NCBI GenBank assembly: GCA_945866125.1
Contig: CAMBFZ010000017.1
Location: 23,682 to 87,681, forward strand
Reading direction: 5' to 3'
Origin: Bordetella parapertussis
Lineage (GTDB): Bacteria; Pseudomonadota; Gammaproteobacteria; Burkholderiales; Burkholderiaceae_D
Length of the DNA stretch: 64,000 bases
In this document: positions 1-8,542 of the stretch, piece after piece
Layout: each line of letters opens with the position of its first letter
Numbering within the stretch: position 1 is the first letter of the stretch
Program-made: the position numbers and the translations under genes
Notes under the pieces: model-generated
Database searches by the model: none
Told to the model about the DNA's origin: nothing
The model's input: the letters and a program-made list of their open reading frames with translations, nothing else

Positions 1-1494
1 CAGTGTGCCACGCGCGACTTCGGTGATTTCGGTCTCGAGCAGGCCGTCATAGATCATCCCCTCGTCACCCTCGGCACACGAGACCGTCACCAGCGTCCCG
101 TCCTTGAGCACATCGGTGGCGTCACCGCAGCCGACCACGGCCGGCACACCAAGCTCACGCGCAATAATCGCCGCATGGCAGGTACGACCGCCTCGATTGG
201 TCACAATAGCCGATGCCCGCTTCATGACGGGCTCCCAGTTAGGGTCGGTCATGTCGGCTACCAGTACGTCACCGGGTTGCACGCGCTCCATTTCTTCCGG
301 ATCGCGGATCACACGAACCCGGCCCGCCCCAATTTTTTGACCGATCGCACGACCATGGGTCAGCACCACGCCACTGCCCTTGAGCTTGAAACGCTGCTGC
401 GCATCCGAGGCTTTTTCTTGCGACTTTACGGTCTCAGGACGCGCCTGCAGGATGTACAACTTGCCATCGCGACCGTCTTTGCCCCACTCGATGTCCATCG
501 GACGACCGTAGTGTTTTTCGATCGTGACCGCATAGGTCGCCAACTCGGCGATTTCAGCGTCGGTCAGCGAATAGCGATTGCGCTGCTCGATCGGCACATC
601 GACGGTGCGCACCGAACGACCGGCCTTGGCTTCGCCGGTGAATTCCATTTTGATGAGTTTGGAGCCGATATTGCGACGAATAATCGGCAGTTTGCCCTGC
701 GCTAGCATCGGCTTGTGCACATAAAATTCGTCCGGATTAACCGCGCCCTGCACCACGGTCTCGCCAAGTCCATAGCTTGACGTAATAAAGACAACATCAG
801 AAAAGCCTGATTCGGTATCAATCGTGAACATCACCCCGGCAGCACCAAGGTCTGAGCGGACCATGCGCTGAACCCCAGCCGACAAGGCCACTTCGGCATG
901 TGTGAAACCTTTGTGAACCCGATAGGAAATAGCGCGGTCGTTGTAGAGCGACGCAAACACATGCTTCATCGCTTCGAGCACGTTGTCGATGCCAACGACA
1001 TTGAGGAAGGTCTCCTGCTGACCGGCAAACGACGCATCAGGCAGGTCTTCGGCGGTCGCCGAGGAACGCACAGCGAACGACATTTCACTTGAAGAATCAG
1101 CGACAAGTCTTTGATAAAATTCAGTTATTTCCGTCTGCAGGCGTGGCTGAAACGGGGTGTCGATAATCCATTGTCGAATCTCTGCACCTGCAACGGCGAG
1201 CGAACGTACGTCGTCAATATCCAGACTGGCCAGTCGGTCAGCGATACGGTCAGCCAGCGCTGCACCGCCGTGTTGGCTGTGCGACAGAAAATCCCGGAAC
1301 GCCTGGGCGGTGGTGGCGAAGCCACCCGGCACCCGAACGCCTGCTCCTGCGAGCTGGCTGATCATTTCACCCAGCGATGCATTTTTGCCGCCGACGGATT
1401 CGACATCCGTCATGCGCAGTTTTTCGAAAGGAACGACGTATGGCGCCCCTGATTCAGGGCCGAATTGGGCCCCCATCGATGATACGTTGGACAT
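1..1494 (-). CDS. ppsA: phosphoenolpyruvate synthase (partial, C terminus beyond the left edge)
   Basis: Converts pyruvate, ATP and water to PEP, AMP and phosphate in gluconeogenesis. The reverse strand is open from the ATG at 1494 to the edge (498 codons of a family usually near 790-800). The N terminus carries the ATP-grasp start VGGKNASLGEMI, and the phosphohistidine motif GGRTCHAAIIAREL lies near 140-190, with the catalytic His at about residue 440. An AAGGG Shine-Dalgarno sequence sits just upstream of the ATG. It is divergent from ppsR, which encodes the dedicated regulator of this enzyme; that pairing is common in proteobacteria. The PEP-binding C-terminal domain is outside the window. 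Confidence 0.96.
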   Translation of the reverse strand, partial: MSNVSSMGAQFGPESGAPYVVPFEKLRMTDVESVGGKNASLGEMISQLAGAGVRVPGGFATTAQAFRDFLSHSQHGGAALADRIADRLASLDIDDVRSLAVAGAEIRQWIIDTPFQPRLQTEITEFYQRLVADSSSEMSFAVRSSATAEDLPDASFAGQQETFLNVVGIDNVLEAMKHVFASLYNDRAISYRVHKGFTHAEVALSAGVQRMVRSDLGAAGVMFTIDTESGFSDVVFITSSYGLGETVVQGAVNPDEFYVHKPMLAQGKLPIIRRNIGSKLIKMEFTGEAKAGRSVRTVDVPIEQRNRYSLTDAEIAELATYAVTIEKHYGRPMDIEWGKDGRDGKLYILQARPETVKSQEKASDAQQRFKLKGSGVVLTHGRAIGQKIGAGRVRVIRDPEEMERVQPGDVLVADMTDPNWEPVMKRASAIVTNRGGRTCHAAIIARELGVPAVVGCGDATDVLKDGTLVTVSCAEGDEGMIYDGLLETEITEVARGTL

Positions 1495-1668
1495 AACTAC
1501 CCTTTTGATGATGAGAAATCTTCGTTAGCCGCATCGCAATGTGATATGAGTTTGTTATTCTTCGTCAGCGCTGCGTGTTAAAAACAATTGGCCGCCATTT
1601 TACAGGGCACAATCCTTTTTTTTCTATGCACAACCAAGCTTTTTGCATTATTTTTTGAATAACTTACG

Positions 1669-2517
1669 ATGCCTAATTCTTATTCCAGCAATCCCGCCGA
1701 ATCTGAGCGCACGGTCTTTTTTGTCTCTGACGGCACGGGCATCACGGCTGAAACCTTTGGCCACTCGGTCTTGACGCAGTTCGAGTTACGCTTTCGGCAG
1801 GTGCGCATGCCCTTTATTGATACGCCCGATAAAGCCCACGAGGCAGTGCGCAAAATCGACGAGACCTGCGAGGCCGACGGCAAGCGCCCCATCGTGTTTT
1901 CGACCTTGGTCAAGGCCGAGCTGTCGGATATCGTGCGGAAATCGGCCGGCATGCATATGGATCTGATTCAAACCTTCGTTGAGCCGCTTGAGCAGGAGCT
2001 TGGCGTGAAATCCACGCATACCATCGGCCGCAGTCACAATATTGCGGATTCGGCCGAGTACAAAAACCGGATCGAAGCGATCAATTTTTCGCTCGCCCAT
2101 GATGACGGCCAGTCTCACAAAAATCTCTCCACTGCAGACGTTATTTTGGTTGGCGTGTCGCGCTCTGGCAAGACGCCCACCAGTCTCTATCTGGCGATGC
2201 AATACGGGATCAAGGCGGCCAACTATCCCCTGATTCCAGAAGATTTTGAACGTGGCAAATTGCCCAGTGGTCTGGTGCCTTATAAAGCCAAAATTTTTGG
2301 GCTGTCGATTGCACCGGACCGACTGACCGAGGTCCGGAATGAACGCCGGCCCGGCAGTAAGTACGCGTCGCTGGAAAATTGCCGCTATGAGGTCAATGAG
2401 GCGGAAAAAATGATGCAAAGAGAGGGCATACGCTGGATGTCGTCAACGGTCAAATCAATCGAAGAGATCGCCACGATGATTCTGCAAGAGATCCGATCCG
2501 ACAAACGGGCTTACTAA
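1669..2517 (+). CDS. ppsR: PEP synthase regulatory protein (kinase/pyrophosphorylase, DUF299 family)
   Basis: Bifunctional regulator that inactivates PEP synthase by ADP-dependent threonine phosphorylation and reactivates it by phosphate-dependent dephosphorylation. The 282 residues match the family length. The N terminus has VFFVSDGTGITAE and the P-loop-like GVSRSGKTPTSLYLA lies near residue 160. It is transcribed away from ppsA across a 174-bp divergent region, so the target enzyme and its modifier probably share control sequences. No convincing operator was found there. Confidence 0.95.
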   Translation: MPNSYSSNPAESERTVFFVSDGTGITAETFGHSVLTQFELRFRQVRMPFIDTPDKAHEAVRKIDETCEADGKRPIVFSTLVKAELSDIVRKSAGMHMDLIQTFVEPLEQELGVKSTHTIGRSHNIADSAEYKNRIEAINFSLAHDDGQSHKNLSTADVILVGVSRSGKTPTSLYLAMQYGIKAANYPLIPEDFERGKLPSGLVPYKAKIFGLSIAPDRLTEVRNERRPGSKYASLENCRYEVNEAEKMMQREGIRWMSSTVKSIEEIATMILQEIRSDKRAY

Positions 2518-2656
2518 GCCACCCTTTAGCAGACCTCGACGCTTCTGCCCTCTGATTTCGCGCAAACCCTGCGCGGGAACGCCTTTGCCGGTGCACCGAC
2601 ATAGTGGTATCAGTTTCTTGAGCCACTCAATCGTTGCCGCACTGCGGAGGCTTTAC

Positions 2657-3010
2657 ATGCACACCACACTGATCGAAATCACCCTGTGGATTGGGTTCGT
2701 CCTGCTCCTGTGGGCGTTGCGGGACAGCCTGCTTCATATCGAGTCTGTGATGGAGCAGCGCACGGCCATGGCCCAAAAAAATCCGCCACGGCGTCCCTAT
2801 TTCAGCTCGCCGCAAAGTCTGCGCGAGCCCATCGGACATTATCTGGGTAAACAAATTTTTCGCTACGCGGTCATTGAGGGAAAGGACTATTGCTTTGATT
2901 ATGCGTGTCCGCAAGGCGTGCTGATACATCTCACGCCTGGTCAGCGTTATGTCCGACCTGGTCTGGTGTATGTCGCGTGTATGCCAAGCCACGAGGTGTT
3001 GCGCAGTTAG
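2657..3010 (+). CDS. small membrane-anchored hypothetical protein
   Basis: I do not recognise a family. The start at 2657 (MHTTLIEITLW) is preferred over an upstream ATG at 2585 because a GCGGAGG ribosome site lies 6 bp before it. The 117-residue protein has one hydrophobic N-terminal segment (about residues 4-22), then a basic, Pro-rich linker and a soluble C-terminal part with two Cys (KDYCFDYACPQG). Its stop overlaps the stop of the convergent methyltransferase gene by 4 bp. Function unknown. Confidence 0.7.
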   Translation: MHTTLIEITLWIGFVLLLWALRDSLLHIESVMEQRTAMAQKNPPRRPYFSSPQSLREPIGHYLGKQIFRYAVIEGKDYCFDYACPQGVLIHLTPGQRYVRPGLVYVACMPSHEVLRS

Positions 3011-3807
3011 TGTTGCAGGCGTTGCCGCATTTGTTCAAATAAACAGACAGCGGCGCTGGCGGCGACATTGAGCGACTCGATCTCTCCCGCATGCGGAATC
3101 GCCACTTGTTGGGTCGCCATCGCCAGCAAACTTGTCGACACTCCCTGCCCTTCGTGTCCAAACAACCAGGCCAAGGACTGCGTCAAATCAGCCGCAAACA
3201 CCGTCGAGTCCGCATGGGAGCTCGTTGCCAGAACCGGGATAGTCGCGCTACCCACCAACGCATGCAAGTCAGCATTCTCAACGATCTCCAACACAAAATG
3301 CGCCCCCATTCCGGCGCGCAGCACTTTCGGCGACCAGGCCGCAACCGATCCGGCGCTACAAAATACGTGCTTGATCCCCGCTGCCGCGGCACTACGTAAG
3401 ATCGACCCAAGGTTACCGGGGTCTTGTAATTGGTCGAGCAGAACCGCGCTCTGGGTCAGGGTGTTGATGCGTTCACGCCGCGGAATGTCGACCAGAAACA
3501 GCAGCGCCACCCCATTGTCGACCTGACTGAGCGGACCAAAGAGGGCATCTGGCAGCAGCAGGCAAACGGCCTGCCTGGCTACGCACTCGGCCACAATCGC
3601 CGCAACCTCGACGTCGGCGCACGCCGTTTCGCTGACCACGCACAACGCCGGCGCACCTTGGTGGGCTAACCATGCCTGACAAAGATGAATGCCATCCAAG
3701 AGTGTCTGTCGAGCTTTTTTCCGCGCTGACGCACTGGTGGCAAGCTGGCGCAGGGCTTTGTACTGGGGATTGTCGCGCGAGCGGATGGGTTTTAACGCGC
3801 TATGCAT
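3007..3807 (-). CDS. TrmH/SpoU-family RNA 2'-O-methyltransferase
   Basis: SAM-dependent ribose methyltransferase of the SPOUT fold, probably acting on rRNA. The three family motifs are present in order in the C-terminal half: QDPGNLGSILRSAAAAG, LFGHEGQGVS and IPHAGEIESLNVAAS. The N-terminal part resembles the substrate-binding domain of RlmB-like enzymes. At 266 residues it has normal length. It is the last gene of the long minus-strand run that begins at rpsB, 30 bp after rnhB. The exact nucleotide target cannot be read from sequence. Confidence 0.88.
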   Translation of the reverse strand: MHSALKPIRSRDNPQYKALRQLATSASARKKARQTLLDGIHLCQAWLAHQGAPALCVVSETACADVEVAAIVAECVARQAVCLLLPDALFGPLSQVDNGVALLFLVDIPRRERINTLTQSAVLLDQLQDPGNLGSILRSAAAAGIKHVFCSAGSVAAWSPKVLRAGMGAHFVLEIVENADLHALVGSATIPVLATSSHADSTVFAADLTQSLAWLFGHEGQGVSTSLLAMATQQVAIPHAGEIESLNVAASAAVCLFEQMRQRLQH

Positions 3808-3837
3808 TCGAGCCAGTCTTTAGCGGGCGGGGGGGTC

Positions 3838-4458
3838 TCATGCTGCCGGGTCAGGGTCGAGTAGCGCCCGCACCGGCGCATAGGAGCGCCTGTGAACCGG
3901 TGCCACGCCATGCAGACGCAAGCGCGCCAGATGCAGCGCCGTCGGATAACCCTTGTGCTGATCAAATGCATAGTCCGGATACTGCTGGTGCATGTGCATC
4001 AACGCCGCGTCGCGAGCAGTTTTGGCGAGAATAGAGGCCGCCGAAATCTCCGCAACTTTATCGTCCCCCTTGATGATGGCTTCGGCTCGCACAGCACACA
4101 CCGGGCAGCGATTGCCGTCGATCAACGCGAGCGTAGGCACAATACGTAAGCCTTCAATTGCGCGGCGCATGGCCAGCATGGTGGCCTGCAAAATATTGAG
4201 GGTATCAATCTCAGTCTCTGAACATTGCGCAATCGACCAGGCCAGCGCGTCGCGTTGGATCAATAGCGCCAGCGCCTCGCGCTTGGCCGCGCTGAGTTTT
4301 TTGGAGTCGCGTAAACCGGCAATCGGTTTGGCAGGATCGAGAATGACGGCTGCCGCAAATACCGGTCCAGCCAGGGGCCCACGCCCGGCCTCGTCTACCC
4401 CGCAGATGACTTCGCCGCCGGTGTCAAACAAAGACAGTGTGGTCTCAGACACCGGCAT
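3838..4458 (-). CDS. rnhB: ribonuclease HII
   Basis: Endonuclease that cleaves the RNA strand of RNA-DNA hybrids and single ribonucleotides in DNA. The hallmark GVDEAGRGPLAGPV lies near residue 20 and supplies the first two acidic ligands; DGN near residue 115 and the AASILAKTARD helix follow. The 206-residue length is typical. It sits directly downstream of lpxB, as in many proteobacterial lpx clusters. Confidence 0.95.
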   Translation of the reverse strand: MPVSETTLSLFDTGGEVICGVDEAGRGPLAGPVFAAAVILDPAKPIAGLRDSKKLSAAKREALALLIQRDALAWSIAQCSETEIDTLNILQATMLAMRRAIEGLRIVPTLALIDGNRCPVCAVRAEAIIKGDDKVAEISAASILAKTARDAALMHMHQQYPDYAFDQHKGYPTALHLARLRLHGVAPVHRRSYAPVRALLDPDPAA

Positions 4459-4476
4459 CGTTCGCCCTGGTTTTTT

Positions 4477-5643
4477 TCAAAGCCGGCCTGCCTCGGTGAG
4501 CAGCTGCATCACCGCGTGGGCGCTTTGGGAAGCGGTGTTACGCATCAGGTCGTGGTGCAAATCGATAAAGCGGCGGCGCAGTCGCTGCCGGTTTTGATCG
4601 TTGGAAACCTGAGCCCACAAGGCACTGGCCAAGGCCTGCGGCGTGGCACGATCCTGCAACAGCTCTGGCACCAGAAATTCGCGTGCCATCACGTTAGGCA
4701 AGCCCACCCAGGGCTGATAGGCCATAAAGCGCAAAATCTGCCAGCTTGCCGGGTTCATCCGATAGCTGATGACCATGGGTTTTTTATAGAGAGCGACTTC
4801 CAGCGTGGCGGTACCGCTCGCCACCAACACGGCATCGCTGGCTTCGATGGCGGCGTGCGATTTGCCATTAATAATTGTCAAAGGCAGCGAGGCGAGTTTG
4901 GCTGGACCGATCAGTTGTTCGAAGTAAGCACGCTGCGCGGGGCCGGCCATAGGGACGATAAACCGCATCAGCCGATCCCGTTTGGCCAGCTGCACGGCCG
5001 CCTCAACAAACACGCGGGCGTTGTACTTGAGCTCGGACATGCGGCTGCCCGGCAAAATCGCGACCACCCGCTCCTCTTGCGCAACGCCGAGCAAGGCGCG
5101 CGCGCCGTGCTGATCCGGGTCCATTGGAATGACCTCGGCCAGCGGATGACCGACATAGGTCACCGGAATACCAGCCTTTTGATAAATCGCTTCTTCAAAG
5201 GGAAATACGACAAGCATGTGCGAGACCGCGCGGGCGATTTTTTTGATGCGGCTGCGACGCCAGGCCCAGATCGATGGACTAATGAAATGCAGGGTGGGAA
5301 TGCCTGCTTTTTTAAGCGCGATTTCAAGATCAAGGTTGAAATCCGGCGCATCGATGCCGATGAAGGCCGCTGGCTTTTCGTCCAAGAGCTGGGCGCACAA
5401 ACTGTCGCGTATGCCTTTGATCTCGCGATAATGCGCCAGCACTTCAAAGACGCCGCGCACTGCTAACTTCTCCATCGGGTAATCGGAGACAAACCCATGC
5501 TCGGCCATCTGCGGGCCGCCAATGCCGTGCAAACGCGCGTCCGGCAGCATCAGGCGCAAACCCGATAACAGGCGCGCGGCCAGCATGTCGCCGGAGGGCT
5601 CACCGGCGACCATCGCAATACTGAGATTAGCGGACGATGCCAC
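4477..5643 (-). CDS. lpxB: lipid-A-disaccharide synthase
   Basis: Glycosyltransferase (family GT19) that joins UDP-2,3-diacylglucosamine to lipid X to make the lipid A disaccharide at the inner membrane. Diagnostic stretches are VAGEPSGDMLAARLL at the N terminus, SPSIWAWRRSRIKKI mid-protein, LPGSRMSEL and ASGTATLEVAL. It has 388 residues. Its start overlaps the end of lpxA by 17 bp, which suggests translational coupling. Confidence 0.97.
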   Translation of the reverse strand: MASSANLSIAMVAGEPSGDMLAARLLSGLRLMLPDARLHGIGGPQMAEHGFVSDYPMEKLAVRGVFEVLAHYREIKGIRDSLCAQLLDEKPAAFIGIDAPDFNLDLEIALKKAGIPTLHFISPSIWAWRRSRIKKIARAVSHMLVVFPFEEAIYQKAGIPVTYVGHPLAEVIPMDPDQHGARALLGVAQEERVVAILPGSRMSELKYNARVFVEAAVQLAKRDRLMRFIVPMAGPAQRAYFEQLIGPAKLASLPLTIINGKSHAAIEASDAVLVASGTATLEVALYKKPMVISYRMNPASWQILRFMAYQPWVGLPNVMAREFLVPELLQDRATPQALASALWAQVSNDQNRQRLRRRFIDLHHDLMRNTASQSAHAVMQLLTEAGRL

Positions 5644-6415
5644 GGCTCGCCTGTTGTAAAAATTCGCGCAGCGACTGCAAATGGGGAGCGAATTCGGGGT
5701 GGGCCTGTTCTTCGGCGGCTAACGCGAGCTTGGCCTCTTCGAGGCTCAGTCCGGATTTATAAATAAGTTTGTAGGCATTGCGGATGGCCGCGATTGCCTC
5801 TCGCGAGAAACCGCGACGCTTGAGGCCTTCGATGTTGATACCGTGCGCGGCGGCCGGGTTGCCGGACAAAATAACAAACGGGGGCACATCTTGCGTCAAA
5901 CTCGTACTCATCCCCACCATCGCATGCGCACCGATTTTGCAATACTGATGCACATTGGAAAAGCCACCCATGATGGCCCAATCACCAACCTGCACATGAC
6001 CGGCTAGCTGCGCATTGTTGGCAAAGATTGTGTGATTGCCGATCTGGCAGTCGTGGGCCAAATGCACATAGGCCATCATCCAGTTATCGTTGCCGAGTCG
6101 AGTAACGCCTAGGTCCTGCGCAGTCCCGCGGTTAAAGGTGCAAAATTCACGGATGGTGTTGCGGTCACCGATCTCAAGTCGGGTAGGCTCGCCTTGATAT
6201 TTTTTGTCTTGCGGTGCCGCGCCAATCGACGAAAACTGAAAAAAAGTATTATCTGCACCGATACTAGTGCAGCCCTCAATCACGACATGAGGACCAACAC
6301 GCGTCCCGGCGCCGATGACGACATCGGGCCCAATAATACTGTAAGGCCCGATCTCAACACTGGCTTCCAGTGAGGCCTTGGGGTCGACCAGCGCTGTGGG
6401 ATGAATCTTTGCCAT
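5627..6415 (-). CDS. lpxA: UDP-N-acetylglucosamine O-acyltransferase
   Basis: First step of lipid A synthesis: transfer of a hydroxyacyl chain from acyl carrier protein to UDP-GlcNAc. The protein is a left-handed beta-helix of hexapeptide repeats (for example VEIGPYSIIGPDVVIGAG) with the conserved HLAHDCQIGN segment holding the catalytic His. The start at 6415 (MAKIHPTALVDPKA) gives 262 residues, the family norm; a longer reading from 6460 would run into fabZ. It lies 2 bp after the fabZ stop. Confidence 0.96.
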   Translation of the reverse strand: MAKIHPTALVDPKASLEASVEIGPYSIIGPDVVIGAGTRVGPHVVIEGCTSIGADNTFFQFSSIGAAPQDKKYQGEPTRLEIGDRNTIREFCTFNRGTAQDLGVTRLGNDNWMMAYVHLAHDCQIGNHTIFANNAQLAGHVQVGDWAIMGGFSNVHQYCKIGAHAMVGMSTSLTQDVPPFVILSGNPAAAHGINIEGLKRRGFSREAIAAIRNAYKLIYKSGLSLEEAKLALAAEEQAHPEFAPHLQSLREFLQQASRGIVR

Positions 6416-6417
6416 GG

Positions 6418-6882
6418 TCAGACTGCCGCCGGTGTGTCCATGATGCTGCGCATGGTGCACATCAGTTCGCCTTCTACAGCGAGCTGGCCATCGACCGACG
6501 CCTCGGCTTTGAATTTCCAGATACCCCGTGACTGACGGATGATTTCAACCTGCATGCGCAATTGGTCGCCAGGCTCAACGGGACGTTTGAAACGTGCACC
6601 ATCAATGCCGACAAAGTACACCACCGCATTGTCGTCTGGCTTTTGACCCATAGTCAAAAATGCCAGCAAGGCAGCCGTCTGCGCCAGAGCTTCTATCATC
6701 AACACACCCGGCATCACTGGCTTGTGCGGAAAATGTCCGTTAAAAAATTCTTCGTTGATGGTGACGTTTTTGATCGCCGTGATGCTCTTGCCGGACTCCC
6801 AGTCCAGCACACGGTCAACCAAGAGCAGCGGGTAACGGTGGGGGAGGTACGCTTTGATCTGATTGCTGTCTAGGCTTTTCAT
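6418..6882 (-). CDS. fabZ: 3-hydroxyacyl-ACP dehydratase FabZ
   Basis: Hot-dog-fold dehydratase of fatty acid elongation. The segment YLPHRYPLLLVDRVL and the active-site motif GHFPHKPVMPGVLMIEALAQ carry the catalytic His and Glu. It has 154 residues. It lies between lpxD and lpxA in the classic arrangement that balances fatty acid and lipid A synthesis, both of which use 3-hydroxyacyl-ACP. Confidence 0.97.
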   Translation of the reverse strand: MKSLDSNQIKAYLPHRYPLLLVDRVLDWESGKSITAIKNVTINEEFFNGHFPHKPVMPGVLMIEALAQTAALLAFLTMGQKPDDNAVVYFVGIDGARFKRPVEPGDQLRMQVEIIRQSRGIWKFKAEASVDGQLAVEGELMCTMRSIMDTPAAV

Positions 6883-6900
6883 TATGATTGGTGCCTGTTT

Positions 6901-7962
6901 CTATGAAGAGGAATGTTTTTTTTCGGTCAGCGTCTTGATGGTTTTTTCCAGCTCACGCAATTTGTCGCGCATCGTATCGAGGTTGCGGACTATCACGGCT
7001 GTTTTTTCCCAGTCTGCATTTTTTGCCAGCGGATAAAAGCCGGTGTATTGCCCGGCTTCGTTAATCGAACGCGATACCAGGCTACCGGAGGAGACGTGGA
7101 CATGGTCAGCAATGTTTAAATGGCCCAGCACCATGGCCGCCCCACCGAAGGTGCAATGCTTGCCAATTTTGGCACTACCAGCGACACCGACGCAGCCAGC
7201 CATTGCCGTGTGGGCGCCGATGATGCAGTTGTGCGCGATCTGAATCTGGTTGTCGAGCTTTACCCCATCTTCGATGATGGTGTGGTCCATCGCGCCGCGG
7301 TCGATGGTGGTGTTGGCGCCAATTTCAACATCGTCGCCAATGCGCACCCCACCGGTTTGAGGGATTTTTATCCATTGCCCCTTGTCGTTGGCAAAGCCAA
7401 ATCCATCGCCGCCGACGACGGCTCCGGAATGAATGATACCCCGCGCGCCGATATGGCAATCTGCGAGAAAACTCACGTTCGGATGCAGCACGGTTGCCGC
7501 ACCGATTTTGGCATTACGACCGATAAAACAGCCCGCGCCAATCACGCAACCCTCACCGAGTTCGGCGCCAGCTTCGATGGTCACATGCGGGCCAATCGCC
7601 ACGGAGGCAGCCACCCGCGCCTCAGCATCAATGACGGCCGTCGGATGCACGCCGGGGCTGGGGACAATCGCCTGTTTTGCATGAAAATATTGGGCCACCC
7701 GCGCATAGTACGCGTAGGGATTGTCCGTAATCACGCAGGCGCCACGATAGGTCTGCGCGACACTGGCGTGATGATCAGCTGACAGGATCAGCGCGCCAGC
7801 CTGGGTCAGGCCAGCCTGCGTACGCAGCTTGGAATTGGACAGAAAGGTGATGTGCGCCGCGCCTGCGGCGTCGAGCGGCGCGATGCCGGTGATAATGATT
7901 GCCGGATCGCCCATCAACTGCCCGCCCAAGCTTTCGACTAATTGGGCCAGTCGAGTGCTCAT
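6901..7962 (-). CDS. lpxD: UDP-3-O-acylglucosamine N-acyltransferase
   Basis: Third step of lipid A synthesis, adding the amide-linked acyl chain. An N-terminal uridine-binding domain is followed by a hexapeptide-repeat beta-helix (for example VASVAIGPHVTIEAGAELG) and the catalytic IQIAHNCIIG segment. The ATG at 7962 (MSTRLAQLVESL) is chosen over a TTG at 7971 because a CCGGAG site lies at good spacing before it. This gives 353 residues. It starts 16 bp after skp ends. Confidence 0.96.
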   Translation of the reverse strand: MSTRLAQLVESLGGQLMGDPAIIITGIAPLDAAGAAHITFLSNSKLRTQAGLTQAGALILSADHHASVAQTYRGACVITDNPYAYYARVAQYFHAKQAIVPSPGVHPTAVIDAEARVAASVAIGPHVTIEAGAELGEGCVIGAGCFIGRNAKIGAATVLHPNVSFLADCHIGARGIIHSGAVVGGDGFGFANDKGQWIKIPQTGGVRIGDDVEIGANTTIDRGAMDHTIIEDGVKLDNQIQIAHNCIIGAHTAMAGCVGVAGSAKIGKHCTFGGAAMVLGHLNIADHVHVSSGSLVSRSINEAGQYTGFYPLAKNADWEKTAVIVRNLDTMRDKLRELEKTIKTLTEKKHSSS

Positions 7963-7978
7963 GGCGGTCAACTCCGGA

Positions 7979-8467
7979 TTACTTGTTCAGTGCTTTGAGC
8001 ACTTTGTCAGTGATGTCGATGCGCGGACTCGAATAGACGGCTTCCTGAAAAACGATATCGTACTTTTCCGATTCGGCGATCTGCTTGATGACCTTGTTCG
8101 CACGCTCCAGCACAACCGCGAGTTCCTCGTTACGACGCTGATTCAAATCTTCGCGAAATTCACGCTGGCGACGCTGAAAATCTTTGTCCATTTCGGTCAA
8201 CTCACGCTGGCGCTTCAACCGGTCACCATCTGGCAAAACGGGCGCATCCTTGTCAAGCTTCTCAGCGGTGGCTTTAAGACGCGCACCAAGTTCCTGCAGA
8301 TCTTTTTCGCGCTTGGAAAACTCCTGCTCCAATTTGGCGGTAGCGGCTTTGGCGGGGGCAGCATCGCGGAAGATACGCTCGGTGCTGACGAACCCGATCT
8401 TAAGTTCCTGCGCTTGGGCCGATAGGGAAAGGGCAGCGCACAATGCAGCGCCCACCGTCAGCTTCAT
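7979..8467 (-). CDS. skp: periplasmic chaperone Skp/OmpH
   Basis: Trimeric periplasmic chaperone that carries unfolded outer membrane proteins toward the BAM complex. From the ATG at 8467 there is a clear signal peptide (MKLTVGAALCAALSLSAQAQ) and then a highly charged, coiled-coil-forming body with EFSKREKDLQELGARL. A GTG at 8503 with a GGAG just upstream would add 12 residues before the signal peptide, so the start is uncertain. It lies between bamA and lpxD, the usual place. Confidence 0.93.
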   Translation of the reverse strand: MKLTVGAALCAALSLSAQAQELKIGFVSTERIFRDAAPAKAATAKLEQEFSKREKDLQELGARLKATAEKLDKDAPVLPDGDRLKRQRELTEMDKDFQRRQREFREDLNQRRNEELAVVLERANKVIKQIAESEKYDIVFQEAVYSSPRIDITDKVLKALNK

Positions 8468-8542
8468 TATATTTTTGAATACGAAAATCAATTCATTCTC
8501 CACTGCGCAAATTAATATTATGCCACCTGATAATCAGGCCGC

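Noticed and set aside
4516..5466. Plus-strand frame of 316 codons opposite lpxB
   Set aside because: It lies within lpxB on the other strand with no recognisable domain and no ribosome site; a shadow.
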